The notes below the pieces were generated by a model. It had not been told where the DNA came from. It saw only the letters and a program-made list of their open reading frames with translations, and ran no database searches. Shown here piece after piece: positions 45,316 through 55,371 of a DNA stretch of 55,371 bases. Made by a program: the position numbers and the translations under genes. The stretch is taken from positions 1 to 55,371 of the forward strand of contig JAJTEF010000041.1 of assembly GCA_021300355.1 (NCBI GenBank), given 5' to 3'. Source of the DNA: Sphingomonadaceae bacterium. GTDB lineage: Bacteria; Pseudomonadota; Alphaproteobacteria; Sphingomonadales; Sphingomonadaceae. How positions within the stretch are numbered: position 1 is the stretch's first letter; each line of letters begins with the position of its first letter.

Positions 45316-46542
45316 TTATCCGAAGCGAATGAGGCCGTGCTTTTTCTTGCCAGCAGAAATTTTGACCGGTTCAGCCTGTGCCGAAATCACCGCATTTTCG
45401 TCAGTGATAGCGGCGTCGGCGACCCGCGCGCCGCCGCCTTGGATCATTCTGCGCGCTTCTTTTTTGGATGCCACGAAATTCAGCGCCACCAACGCGTCAA
45501 TCACTGAAATCTCGGCGCTGACGTCAATCGTCGGCAAATCCCCGCCTGACGTTCCTTCTTCAAAGGTTTTTCGTGCCGTTTCAGCGGCAAGCGCAGATGC
45601 CTTGGCACCACGGCACAATTCGGTCGCGGCGTTCGCCAGTGCAATCTTGGCAACGTTGATTTCGGAGCCCGCAAGCGATTCCAAGCGTTCGATTTCGTCG
45701 ATCGGCAAATCGGTGAAAAGGCGCAGGAACTTGCCCACATCGCGGTCGTCCGTATTGCGCCAGAACTGCCAATAATCATAATCAGGCAGCTGTTCGCGAT
45801 TGAGCCAAACCGCGCCAGAAACGGACTTGCCCATCTTCGATCCATCGGCTTTGGTGATCAGGGGCGTTGTTAGGCCGAACACCTCTGCGCCGTCCATCCG
45901 GCGCGCCAATTCCATACCGTTGATGATATTGCCCCATTGATCCGATCCGCCCATTTGCAAACGGACGCCCATTGTCTTGCTGAGATGACGGAAGTCATAT
46001 CCCTGCAAAATCATATAGTTGAATTCAAGGAACGTCATGGGCTGCTCTCGCTCAAGCCGCAGCTTGACCGAATCAAATGTCAGCATCCGGTTGACGGTAA
46101 AATGGGTGCCAACTTCTTGCAGCAGTTGGATATATCCCAACTGACCCAACCAGTCATGGTTGTTGACCATCACGGCATCGGTCGGACCATCGCCAAAGGT
46201 TAGAAACTGCTCAAACGCCGTGCGTATCGAAGAAATGTTGGCTTCGATGGTTTCATCGGTCAGCATCTTGCGGACTTCGTCTTTGCCCGTCGGGTCACCA
46301 ATACGCGTCGTGCCGCCGCCCATGACCACGACGGGCTTGTGTCCAGCCTGCTGCAATCTGCGCAGCAACATGATGGACACCAGATTTCCGACATGAAGCG
46401 ATGGCGCAGTCGCATCGAAGCCGATATATCCCGGAACAATCTCTTTGGACGCAAGCGCATCAAGCGCCGCCGCGTCCGTTGTTTGGTGGATGTAGCCGCG
46501 TGCATCAAGCTGGCGAAGAAGATCAGATTTATAAGCAGTCAT
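45316..46542 (-). CDS. tyrS: tyrosyl-tRNA synthetase
   Basis: A class I synthetase of 408 residues that charges tRNA-Tyr. The HIGH-like motif is HVGN (about 50-53), the KMSKS loop reads KMGKS. YDFRHLSKTMGVRLQMGGSDQWGNI is the tyrosine pocket and the C-terminal S4-like RNA-binding domain has SKKEARRMIQGGGARVAD. It is divergent from the DOMON-like gene. Confidence 0.96.
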   Translation of the reverse strand: MTAYKSDLLRQLDARGYIHQTTDAAALDALASKEIVPGYIGFDATAPSLHVGNLVSIMLLRRLQQAGHKPVVVMGGGTTRIGDPTGKDEVRKMLTDETIEANISSIRTAFEQFLTFGDGPTDAVMVNNHDWLGQLGYIQLLQEVGTHFTVNRMLTFDSVKLRLEREQPMTFLEFNYMILQGYDFRHLSKTMGVRLQMGGSDQWGNIINGMELARRMDGAEVFGLTTPLITKADGSKMGKSVSGAVWLNREQLPDYDYWQFWRNTDDRDVGKFLRLFTDLPIDEIERLESLAGSEINVAKIALANAATELCRGAKASALAAETARKTFEEGTSGGDLPTIDVSAEISVIDALVALNFVASKKEARRMIQGGGARVADAAITDENAVISAQAEPVKISAGKKKHGLIRFG

Positions 46543-46589
46543 AGCGCGTTAGCGCCTAGCATGGAGTTTCGACATTGGCCAATAATTCG

Positions 46590-47135
46590 ATGACCGAAAC
46601 GGTGCTGCAATGTCATCCGCTGAGCGAAAAGGGTTTTGTAGGCGGAATAGCCATGCATGTTGATCGCGCCGAAGCCGGTCGTTTGCGGATAAAATACACG
46701 CTGCACGGGTTGATTGATGGGATACACTTCGCTGAAGTTGCGCAACCGGAACGCACGGACGGACTTTGGAAACACACATGTTTTGAACTGTTTTGCGGCC
46801 GTGCCGATGACGGCAGCTATGTCGAATTCAACTTCGCGCCGTCGGGACAATGGGCGGCATATGCCTTTACCGGATACCGGGAAGGCATGACCGAGCTTGC
46901 CTGCGCGCCGCCGCACATAAATTACATGGCGGGGGGGGGCGTATTCGAAATGACGGTCACAGTGGACCTGCCCGAATCTTTGCGCACGGTGGATATAATG
47001 GCCGGGTTCAGTGCCGTTATCGCGGACAAGGGTGGACGTACCACCTATTGGGCACTCGCGCACCCACCGGGGAAAGCGGATTTTCATCATAAGGATTGCT
47101 TTGCCCTGCAACTGGAGGCACGAAGCGCGGCATGA
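46590..47135 (+). CDS. DOMON-like (CBM9-type) protein with a G9 tract
   Basis: A 181-residue beta-rich protein similar to the DOMON-like family with carbohydrate-binding-module-9 fold: RIKYTLHGLIDGIHFAE, RTDGLWKHTCFELFCGRADDGSYVEFNFAPSGQWAAYAF. It has no signal peptide. Nine G (46931-46939) encode the GGG part of MAGGGVFEM. I prefer ATG 46590 to the TTG at 46575, but neither has a strong ribosome site. The stop overlaps the namZ start (ATGA), so the two are coupled. A cell-wall or sugar ligand is suggested by its partner, not proved. Confidence 0.8.
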   Translation: MTETVLQCHPLSEKGFVGGIAMHVDRAEAGRLRIKYTLHGLIDGIHFAEVAQPERTDGLWKHTCFELFCGRADDGSYVEFNFAPSGQWAAYAFTGYREGMTELACAPPHINYMAGGGVFEMTVTVDLPESLRTVDIMAGFSAVIADKGGRTTYWALAHPPGKADFHHKDCFALQLEARSAA

Positions 47136-48331
47136 AATTTGGAATTGATCGCCTCCTTACGGAGCCAGAACTTCGCAAGCCATTAGCGGGTAAACGTGTG
47201 GCGTTACTGGCCCATCCAGCATCGGTGACAGCAGACCTGACGCACGCACTGGACGCATTGGCAGCGCTGGACGATGTTAATGTGACATCCGCCTTTGGCC
47301 CCCAACATGGCCTTCGGGGTGATAAGCAAGACAATATGATGGAGTCGCCCGACTTCACCGACCCTGTCCTCGGTATCCCGATATTCAGCCTCTATGGCGA
47401 AGTGCGGCGCCCTTCCGTCGAGTCTATGGAGACCTTTGATGTCATCCTGATCGACCTTCAGGATCTGGGCTGCCGGATTTATACGTTTATTACGACGCTG
47501 CTCTATGTGCTTGAGGCATCTGCCGCGCATGGCAAAGCGGTTTGGGTATTGGATCGCCCGAACCCTGCTGGCCGTCCCGTAGAGGGGCTGACGCTGCAAA
47601 AGGGTTGGGAGAGCTTTGTTGGTGCGGGCCCAATGCCCATGCGGCACGGCATGACTTTGGGAGAGATCGGGCATTGGTTTATCGATCATTACGAGATCGA
47701 CGTCGATTACCGCGTTATTGAAATGGCGGGTTATGAACCAGACGCGGCACCCGGATATGGCTGGCCTGACGATCGGATATGGATCAACCCAAGCCCCAAT
47801 GCACCCAACATCAACATGGCGCGCGCTTATGCGGGCACAGTGTTGCTGGAAGGGGCTACATTGTCAGAGGGCAGGGGAACGACCCGTCCGCTGGAGATAT
47901 TCGGCGCGCCGGACATTAACGCGCGCGACGTAATCGCCGAAATGCGGGCGTTTGCGCCGCAATGGCTGAATGGCTGCACGCTTCGGGAAATTTGGTTCGA
48001 ACCGACATTTCACAAGCATGTGCATCAACTGTGTCATGGTGTGCATATCCACGCAGAAGGTCCATCATATGACCATGACGCGTTCCAACCGTGGCGGATC
48101 CAGGCATTGGCATTCAAAGCCATCCGGCGGCTCTATCCCGAATATGATTTGTGGCGCGACTTTCCGTATGAATATGAATTCGGCAAGCTCGCCATTGACG
48201 TCATTAACGGCGGCCCCGCATTGCGTGAATGGGTCGATGCACCCGACAGCACGCCCGATCAACTGGACGCAATGACGTCAGCCGATGAGCAGGATTGGCG
48301 CGAGAAACGCGGGCAATATCTTTTGTATTAG
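47132..48331 (+). CDS. namZ: NamZ-like exo-N-acetylmuramidase (DUF1343/GH171)
   Basis: The 399-residue protein fits DUF1343, the family of Bacillus NamZ (YbbC), which releases MurNAc from non-reducing ends of muropeptide or glycan fragments. Features are RVALLAHPASV, AFGPQHGLRGDKQDNM, DLQDLGCRIYTFITTLLYVLEA, VLDRPNPAGRPVEG, NPSPNAPNINMARAYAGTVLLEGATLSEGRGTTRPLEIFGAP. No signal peptide is seen, so it may act in the cytosol. ATG 47132 has GGAGG about 14 bases upstream and overlaps the DOMON-like stop. It can supply MurNAc to AmgK/MurU of this genome. Confidence 0.85.
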   Translation: MKFGIDRLLTEPELRKPLAGKRVALLAHPASVTADLTHALDALAALDDVNVTSAFGPQHGLRGDKQDNMMESPDFTDPVLGIPIFSLYGEVRRPSVESMETFDVILIDLQDLGCRIYTFITTLLYVLEASAAHGKAVWVLDRPNPAGRPVEGLTLQKGWESFVGAGPMPMRHGMTLGEIGHWFIDHYEIDVDYRVIEMAGYEPDAAPGYGWPDDRIWINPSPNAPNINMARAYAGTVLLEGATLSEGRGTTRPLEIFGAPDINARDVIAEMRAFAPQWLNGCTLREIWFEPTFHKHVHQLCHGVHIHAEGPSYDHDAFQPWRIQALAFKAIRRLYPEYDLWRDFPYEYEFGKLAIDVINGGPALREWVDAPDSTPDQLDAMTSADEQDWREKRGQYLLY

Positions 48332-49512
48332 TGGCCGTGCTTCCGGCTTAACTCGCGCATCGCGTCATCAAGACCTTCGAGTGTCAACGGGTACATCCGG
48401 TCGTTCATCAATTCCTTGATGATTTTGGTGGACTGCGAATAGCCCCATTGTTTTTCGGGCACGGGGTTAAGCCAGACCGTGGCGGGATAGGTGTTCGTAA
48501 TCCGGTTCATCCAGACAGCGCCGGACTCTTCGTTGAAATGCTCCACCGAACCGCCGGGATGCGTGATTTCATAAGGGCTCATTGACGCATCGCCGACCAT
48601 GACCACTTTATAGTCGTGGGGGAATTTGTGCAGGAGATCCCACATCGGTGTGCGTTCGCTAAACCGGCGCTTATTGTCTTTCCACACGCCTTCATAGGGA
48701 CAGTTGTGGAAATAGAAAAATTCCAGGTTTTTGAACTCGCTAGTGGCCGCACTGAAGAGTTCTTCGCAAAGTTTGATAAACGGATCCATGGACCCGCCGA
48801 CGTCCAGCATCAGCAGCACCTTTATCGCATTGCGGCGTTCGGGGCGCATTTGAATGTCCAACCAGCCTTTACGTGCTGTGCCATTGATTGTGCCGTCGAT
48901 ATCGAGCTCTTCAACTGCGCCGTCGCGGGCAAAGCGGCGCAGCCGGCGCATCGCGATCTTGATGTTGCGGGTGCCCAGTTCTCGCGTGTTGTCCAGATTC
49001 TGGAACTCGCGCTTGTCCCAAACCTTTACGGCACGCTTGTGCTTGGATTCGCCGCCAATGCGGACGCCTTCGGGATTGTAGCCCGAATTGCCATAAGGAG
49101 ATGTGCCGCCGGTTCCGACCCATTTGTTGCCGCCTTCGTGGCGCTTTTCCTGCTCCTCAAGCCGCTTTTTCAGCGTCTCCATCAGCTCGTCCCAGCTACC
49201 CATTTTTTCGATCTTCGCCATTTCCTCTGGCGACAGATATTTCTCGGCAATCGCCTTCAACCAATCGGCGGGTACATCGACATCGTTTTGGCCATATTCA
49301 GTGAATACACCTTGGAAAACCTTGCCAAATACTTGGTCGAAACGGTCCAAAAGCGCTTCGTCCTTCACCAGTGTGGCGCGGGCCAAATAATAAAATTCCT
49401 CGGGGCTTTGGTCGATAACATCGGCATCCAAAGCTGCGAGAAGCGCAAGATGCTCCTTCAATGAAGCGGATATACCGGCGGACCGCAACTCTTCCATGAA
49501 TGAGAAAAACAC
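48328..49512 (-). CDS. CoxE-like von Willebrand factor A protein
   Basis: A 394-residue soluble protein of the CoxE/VWA group that works with MoxR AAA ATPases, probably as a substrate adaptor or chaperone. The N-terminal MFFSFMEELRSAGISASLKEHLALLAALD opens the family. The metal-site motif is degenerate: LLMLDVGGSMDPFIKLCEELFSA has D-x-G-x-S where canonical MIDAS is D-x-S-x-S. GTG 49512 with AGGAG 7 bases before it is preferred over the longer ATG 49563. Its partner moxR is one gene away, beyond an opposite-strand receptor gene. Confidence 0.87.
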   Translation of the reverse strand: MFFSFMEELRSAGISASLKEHLALLAALDADVIDQSPEEFYYLARATLVKDEALLDRFDQVFGKVFQGVFTEYGQNDVDVPADWLKAIAEKYLSPEEMAKIEKMGSWDELMETLKKRLEEQEKRHEGGNKWVGTGGTSPYGNSGYNPEGVRIGGESKHKRAVKVWDKREFQNLDNTRELGTRNIKIAMRRLRRFARDGAVEELDIDGTINGTARKGWLDIQMRPERRNAIKVLLMLDVGGSMDPFIKLCEELFSAATSEFKNLEFFYFHNCPYEGVWKDNKRRFSERTPMWDLLHKFPHDYKVVMVGDASMSPYEITHPGGSVEHFNEESGAVWMNRITNTYPATVWLNPVPEKQWGYSQSTKIIKELMNDRMYPLTLEGLDDAMRELSRKHGH

Positions 49513-49648
49513 CGGCAGGCTCCTGTTTAATTGACCAGTTAAAGCTTTTGGCTGTTTCGACACGCGCCGTCAACAACCGGCGATTAACTCTGTGATAACC
49601 ATATTGGGGTTGGCCCCGTTACAAACGACAGAACAAGGTGCCAAAGCC

Positions 49649-51049
49649 ATGAAAATGGAAAAAGTCGCATTGAGTGAAAATCACTGGATCCACGAAACCG
49701 CACAGATATGTGGTGAGGTTACCGTTGGCTGTGCCGAAGCTGCAGGTGTGCTCGAACAGGCGCTACAATCCGCAGATTGGCTCAAGGCGAGGCACGGCGA
49801 GATGACCGAGCTGACGCAAGCACTTGATGCGGACATCGCAGAGGTTGCGCAGGCGACCCGAGATGCAAGGAATTTGGCCGAAGCCGCTGTCGCAAAGCTG
49901 AAGACGGGGCATGACACGGTTCAGCTATCATTGGCGAGCTTTTCGGAACTCATCAGTCTCATCATGAGCCTTGGTTCGCATATCACCGGTTTTGCAGCAG
50001 CGATGGAGCAAGTGAAGCGGGTGTCGCAATCAATTGATTCGATTGCGCGCACGACCAACATGCTGGCGCTCAACGCCGCGATTGAGGCGGAAAAGGCGGG
50101 GGCCGCTGGGCAGACGTTCGCGGTCGTGGCAGCTGAAGTCAAAAAGCTGACGCATGATACGCGGCGCGCTGCGGTGGAAATAACCGGAACGGTAAACTCC
50201 CTTTCGCATGAAGCCGCGAAATTTGTCGTGGAAATCGAGGAGGGTGTATCGACAAGCGGCGCCGCGCAAGAGCAGTTCTCGGGCCTTCAGGAGCTCATTT
50301 ATGGCGTGAGCGATGTCGTTGCCAAGGTGGGTGATCACAACCGAGAGATTGCGGACAGCACCGCACAAATTCACCGTGGACTGGTCGATTCGCAAAATGT
50401 TCGTGATGCGGTCGAAGGCGCCAATGGCGAAATGTTTGCTGCTGTTGTGTGTGCGCATAGCCAGATCGGTGGTCTCGAAATGCAGGCAAACAAGATGTTT
50501 GACCATATTGTGCACAGCGGTTTGTCAAAGCGCGATAGTGAATTTGTCGAGCTGGCCCGCCAAAAGGCCGAAGAAGTGAAAGCATTGACCGAAGCCGCAA
50601 TCGCGGATGGTACACTGACGTTAGAGGCGTTGTTTGATACCGATCTGCGTCCCATCGAAGGCAGTAATCCGCCGCGCTTTACATCGAAGCTGACACCATG
50701 GGCGGAACAACATTGGCAGCCATTTATCGAAGCCGTCAAAGACAGTAATCCCGACGAAATAACGTCGGTGGTGTGCAGCAGCCTTAAAGGCTTCTTACCC
50801 GTTCAGTTGAAAGAGCTCTCGCGACCGCCAACGGGCGATATCGCGCATGACACGAAATATTGCCGCAACGGTCGCGTCATTCAGGACCCGTTGGATATCC
50901 CTGCGAAAACAAGCGAGCAGGACTATATGATGGCCGTATTTCGCCACGAAGGCGACGGCCATTCATATAAGGTCATGCGTAACGTATATGTCCCATTGCG
51001 CATAAATGGACGCCGTTGGGGCGATTTTGAAATCGCTTACAGCGTCTAA
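49649..51049 (+). CDS. soluble methyl-accepting chemotaxis-type receptor
   Basis: The 466-residue protein has no membrane segment. The signalling tip is conserved: QSIDSIARTTNMLALNAAIEAEKAGAAGQTFAVVAAEVKKL (roughly 125-165). The last ~150 residues form a separate domain (EALFDTDLRPIEGSNPPRFTSKLTPWAEQHWQPF, ending RRWGDFEIAYSV), like the C-terminal sensing domain of alphaproteobacterial cytoplasmic receptors. The ATG at 49649 has AAGGTG upstream. No che genes are in the window. It converges with moxR, only 12 bp apart. Confidence 0.87.
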   Translation: MKMEKVALSENHWIHETAQICGEVTVGCAEAAGVLEQALQSADWLKARHGEMTELTQALDADIAEVAQATRDARNLAEAAVAKLKTGHDTVQLSLASFSELISLIMSLGSHITGFAAAMEQVKRVSQSIDSIARTTNMLALNAAIEAEKAGAAGQTFAVVAAEVKKLTHDTRRAAVEITGTVNSLSHEAAKFVVEIEEGVSTSGAAQEQFSGLQELIYGVSDVVAKVGDHNREIADSTAQIHRGLVDSQNVRDAVEGANGEMFAAVVCAHSQIGGLEMQANKMFDHIVHSGLSKRDSEFVELARQKAEEVKALTEAAIADGTLTLEALFDTDLRPIEGSNPPRFTSKLTPWAEQHWQPFIEAVKDSNPDEITSVVCSSLKGFLPVQLKELSRPPTGDIAHDTKYCRNGRVIQDPLDIPAKTSEQDYMMAVFRHEGDGHSYKVMRNVYVPLRINGRRWGDFEIAYSV

Positions 51050-51061
51050 ATAAGGCGCAGT

Positions 51062-51907
51062 TTAGCTGTTTGGCCGCCGTGCCATAAAGGCCAGTCGTTC
51101 AAACAGCATCACGTCCTGCTCATTCTTGAGCAGCGCGCCGTGCAGTGGCGGAATGGCCTTTGTTGGGTCGCGTGACTGCAGGACATCAAGTGGCATGTCT
51201 TCGTGCAGCAACAGCTTTAGCCAATCGAGCAATTCGCTGGTGCTTGGCTTTTTCTTGAGGCCGGGGACGTCCCGAACTTCGTAAAAAATGTCCATGGCCT
51301 TCGACACCAGCATTTTTTGGATGCCGGGGAAGTGGACATCAATGATGGACTGCATCGTCGTGCGGTCAGGGAATTTGATATAATGGAAGAAACAACGGCG
51401 CAGAAACGCGTCAGGCAGTTCCTTTTCATTGTTCGAGGTAATGATGACGATCGGGCGCTCGACCGCTTTTACCGTTTCCTGTGTTTCGTACACAAAGAAT
51501 TCCATGCGATCGAGTTCCTGAAGCAAGTCGTTCGGAAACTCGATGTCGGCCTTGTCGATTTCGTCGATCAAAAGAACGGGTAACTGAGGCGCGGTGAACG
51601 CTTCCCAAAGCTTGCCCTTCTTGATGTAATTTTTGATGTCGTGAACGCGCTCATCGCCCAATTGGCTATCGCGCAAACGGGCAACGGCATCATATTCATA
51701 CAGCCCTTGATAAGCCTTGGTCGTGGATTTGATGTTCCATTCAATCAACGGCGCATTGAGTGCGGTCGCGATTTCCTGCGCCAGCACGGTCTTACCGGTG
51801 CCAGGTTCGCCTTTAACGAGAAGCGGGCGGCGTAACCGCGTGGCTGCGTTTACGGCAACTTTCAGATCATCAGTTGCGACGTAATTATCAGTGCCTTCAA
51901 AGCGCAT
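51062..51907 (-). CDS. MoxR-family AAA ATPase
   Basis: A 281-residue AAA+ ATPase of the MoxR/CbbQ-like group. Walker A is GEPGTGKT (33-40), Walker B LLIDEIDKAD (about 112-121), sensor 1 PIVIITSNNEKELPDAFLRRCFFHYIKFP. MoxR proteins act with VWA partners in maturing metalloenzymes or complexes; the CoxE-like gene two doors away is the likely partner. The substrate is not clear here. Confidence 0.92.
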   Translation of the reverse strand: MRFEGTDNYVATDDLKVAVNAATRLRRPLLVKGEPGTGKTVLAQEIATALNAPLIEWNIKSTTKAYQGLYEYDAVARLRDSQLGDERVHDIKNYIKKGKLWEAFTAPQLPVLLIDEIDKADIEFPNDLLQELDRMEFFVYETQETVKAVERPIVIITSNNEKELPDAFLRRCFFHYIKFPDRTTMQSIIDVHFPGIQKMLVSKAMDIFYEVRDVPGLKKKPSTSELLDWLKLLLHEDMPLDVLQSRDPTKAIPPLHGALLKNEQDVMLFERLAFMARRPNS

Positions 51908-51924
51908 GGACGGACCCCGTTTGT

Positions 51925-51940
51925 TAATCGAACGATTAAT
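51925..51940. promoter_or_regulatory. 16-bp palindrome before moxR
   Basis: TTAATCG-AA-CGATTAA is perfect over seven-base arms and lies 18-33 bases upstream of the moxR start, with a further TTAA at 51945-51948. It is placed like an operator. It is close to, but not, the TTAA-N7-TTAA CtrA box, because the spacing is eight. The rest of 51941-52146 shows no gene. Confidence 0.5.
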
Positions 51941-52146
51941 TCGTTAAGTGGGCCCACCGCGTTATGCAATATAATAGTTTACGCCCGGGGGTACGGGCAG
52001 GTCGCGCGCATTTCGTTTTGCAACATTGCTCCCGCCAGATTGCCCGCACACTATTCCCGCAATGGCTACAGGAAACCCGTGCAAGAGCACAGGGATCCAG
52101 CTTATAACCTCAACCGTTCAGAGATATAAAAGCAGCAGGCCGACGC

Positions 52147-54180
<2,034 letters not shown>

Positions 54181-54198
54181 AATAATTCCCCGATACTG

Positions 54199-55371
54199 TC
54201 ATAAATCGCCCGCATCACGACTGAAAAATGCGATAATGCGATCGTCAAATGCCTTCTTTTCGTGACGTAACCTTTGCTGTTCGGCAAAAGTTTCTTCCGT
54301 CATCTCTAAACTCGCCAACCGTGTAGCGCGTTCCAGTGCTTCTTCGAGCGCGGGACGCTGCTTCATCAGCCTGATAGCTTCACCCAAATCTTTTGAAACG
54401 CTGGATAATCCGTCGCCCCCCGAACCGAACTCCCCACGATTGAAGGCAAAGACCTTGCCATTGCTGTGGAGCAGCGTCGATGCGACATTATACAACTTCT
54501 TGTCCAATATGGTAATTAGGCCGTCGGTATCAAGCGATTCTTTGGCAAAAGATTCATTCAGCATGATGTTGAGCAAAGCGGCGTGATTCGGGTCGGGCGG
54601 AACGAAGTCACTCAATGCTTCATGATGCTGCCGTATCATGGACGGATTACGCAGCAATGCGCCAAGCACACCTTGCACTAAGAAATCCGATCCCTTTGCA
54701 TTGAAACTCTTGGTCTCTGCGCCGGGCGGCAATATCAGTGGCTTTCGCCAATTGTTTGTTGGCGTTTTGGTGAAGCGTGCCGGCGGTGCGTTTCTGCGTT
54801 GCGCAAAAAGATTATCGAACCGCTCGCGAAATGCATCCGCATAATGCCGTTTGATTTCTCCGTCCGTGATCGTTGCCATATGGACACCAAGGCGCTGTTT
54901 AAGCCCCGCACGGTCCTCTGGCGTGTCCAGGGGGTTTGCAGACACCTCTGCCTTCCACAATCGCTCCACAAGCGGCTCAGACGCCTCCAGAAGCGCCGTA
55001 AGGGCTTTTGCACCCGATGCCTTCACAAGGTCATCCGGATCCTCCCCATCTGGCAGCGTCACGAACTGAAGGCTGTGCCCAGGTTTTAGCAAGGGCAGGG
55101 CACGTAACGCCGCACGCATGGCGGCTTTTTGGCCAGCTGAGTCTCCATCGAAGCACAGCAACGGTTTTTCGGTCATGCGCCAGAGCATCTGGATTTGCTG
55201 TTCAGTCAGTGCGGTCCCCAATGGCGCAACCGCGTCACCAAAGCCGGCCTGCGCAATCGCGATGACGTCCATATAACCTTCGACCACAATGACGCGGCCA
55301 GTCTGGCGCGATGCGGGCGAGCATTTGTCCAGATTGTAGAGCGTGCGCCCCTTGTCGAACAAAGGCGTATC
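54199..55371 (-). CDS. dnaG: DNA primase, C-terminal part (5' end outside window)
   Basis: The frame is open to the window edge (codons DTPLFDKGRTLYNLDK). The TOPRIM core is seen: VIVVEGYMDVIAIAQAG and LCFDGDSAGQKAAMRAALRALPLL and LPDGEDPDDLVKASG. The C-terminal helicase-binding domain follows. The zinc finger and first half of the RNA-polymerase domain lie beyond the right edge. It makes RNA primers at the replication fork and is upstream of rpoD as in many bacteria. Confidence 0.94.
   Translation of the reverse strand, partial: DTPLFDKGRTLYNLDKCSPASRQTGRVIVVEGYMDVIAIAQAGFGDAVAPLGTALTEQQIQMLWRMTEKPLLCFDGDSAGQKAAMRAALRALPLLKPGHSLQFVTLPDGEDPDDLVKASGAKALTALLEASEPLVERLWKAEVSANPLDTPEDRAGLKQRLGVHMATITDGEIKRHYADAFRERFDNLFAQRRNAPPARFTKTPTNNWRKPLILPPGAETKSFNAKGSDFLVQGVLGALLRNPSMIRQHHEALSDFVPPDPNHAALLNIMLNESFAKESLDTDGLITILDKKLYNVASTLLHSNGKVFAFNRGEFGSGGDGLSSVSKDLGEAIRLMKQRPALEEALERATRLASLEMTEETFAEQQRLRHEKKAFDDRIIAFFSRDAGDL

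Noticed and set aside
48616-49464. 282-codon plus-strand frame opposite the VWA gene
   Set aside because: Shadow frame; the minus-strand VWA protein has family motifs and a strong ribosome site.

Overview
The window reads as chromosomal DNA of an alphaproteobacterium, most likely of the order Sphingomonadales. The alphaproteobacterial AddAB pair lies beside a MurNAc-recycling kinase and uridylyltransferase, and argJ, secA, sdhE-mfd, recG and a dnaG-rpoD pair are all present. This is inference from gene content; no search was run. Both ends cut genes: only a C-terminal tail is seen at base 1, and dnaG runs off the right end.

Left core (1-23100). A GNAT acetyltransferase, a small membrane protein and a secreted M2 dipeptidase converge on a lysine/alanine-rich histone-H1-like protein, AMP nucleosidase and a Prx5 peroxiredoxin. 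ahcY follows. Then comes a close-packed run: a histidine-kinase remnant, tsaE, amgK, murU, addB, addA and trxA, converging on argJ. After an interrupted small secreted ORF come secA, a TauE/SafE permease and a GST-like protein.

Accessory island (about 23230-37153). A 13.9-kb element sits in the 3' end of tRNA-Asn(GTT) and is bounded by a perfect 20-bp direct repeat. It carries a tyrosine integrase broken by one TAG, small unknown genes, an AlpA-type regulator and a RepA-like AAA ATPase with an A9 frameshift site. Cargo is an FG-GAP/VCBS lipoprotein, a decayed YHYH-type peptide gene, a Tat-exported sulfatase, an internally deleted IS1182-like element and a chaperone-usher pilus operon with two mosaic pilins. 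Tandem 11-bp repeats near both ends look like integrase arm sites, and a decayed copy of the right end lies outside the left boundary.

Right core (37212-55371). nadK, moaA, mfd and sdhE are read leftward. recG has an internal deletion and frameshift that remove helicase motif III. Then come a PilZ protein, tyrS, a DOMON-like protein with a G9 tract coupled to a NamZ-type muramidase, a CoxE-like VWA protein, a soluble chemotaxis receptor, a MoxR ATPase, rpoD and dnaG.

Two themes connect genes. Cell-wall recycling: NamZ can release MurNAc, which AmgK and MurU convert to UDP-MurNAc. Recombinational repair and genome stability: AddAB and Mfd look intact, but RecG looks broken. Several genes here are caught in decay (integrase, recG, the histidine kinase, the YHYH gene, the ORF before secA, the ORF before the AAA ATPase). 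Point stops and homopolymer shifts could be sequencing or assembly errors and should be checked first.
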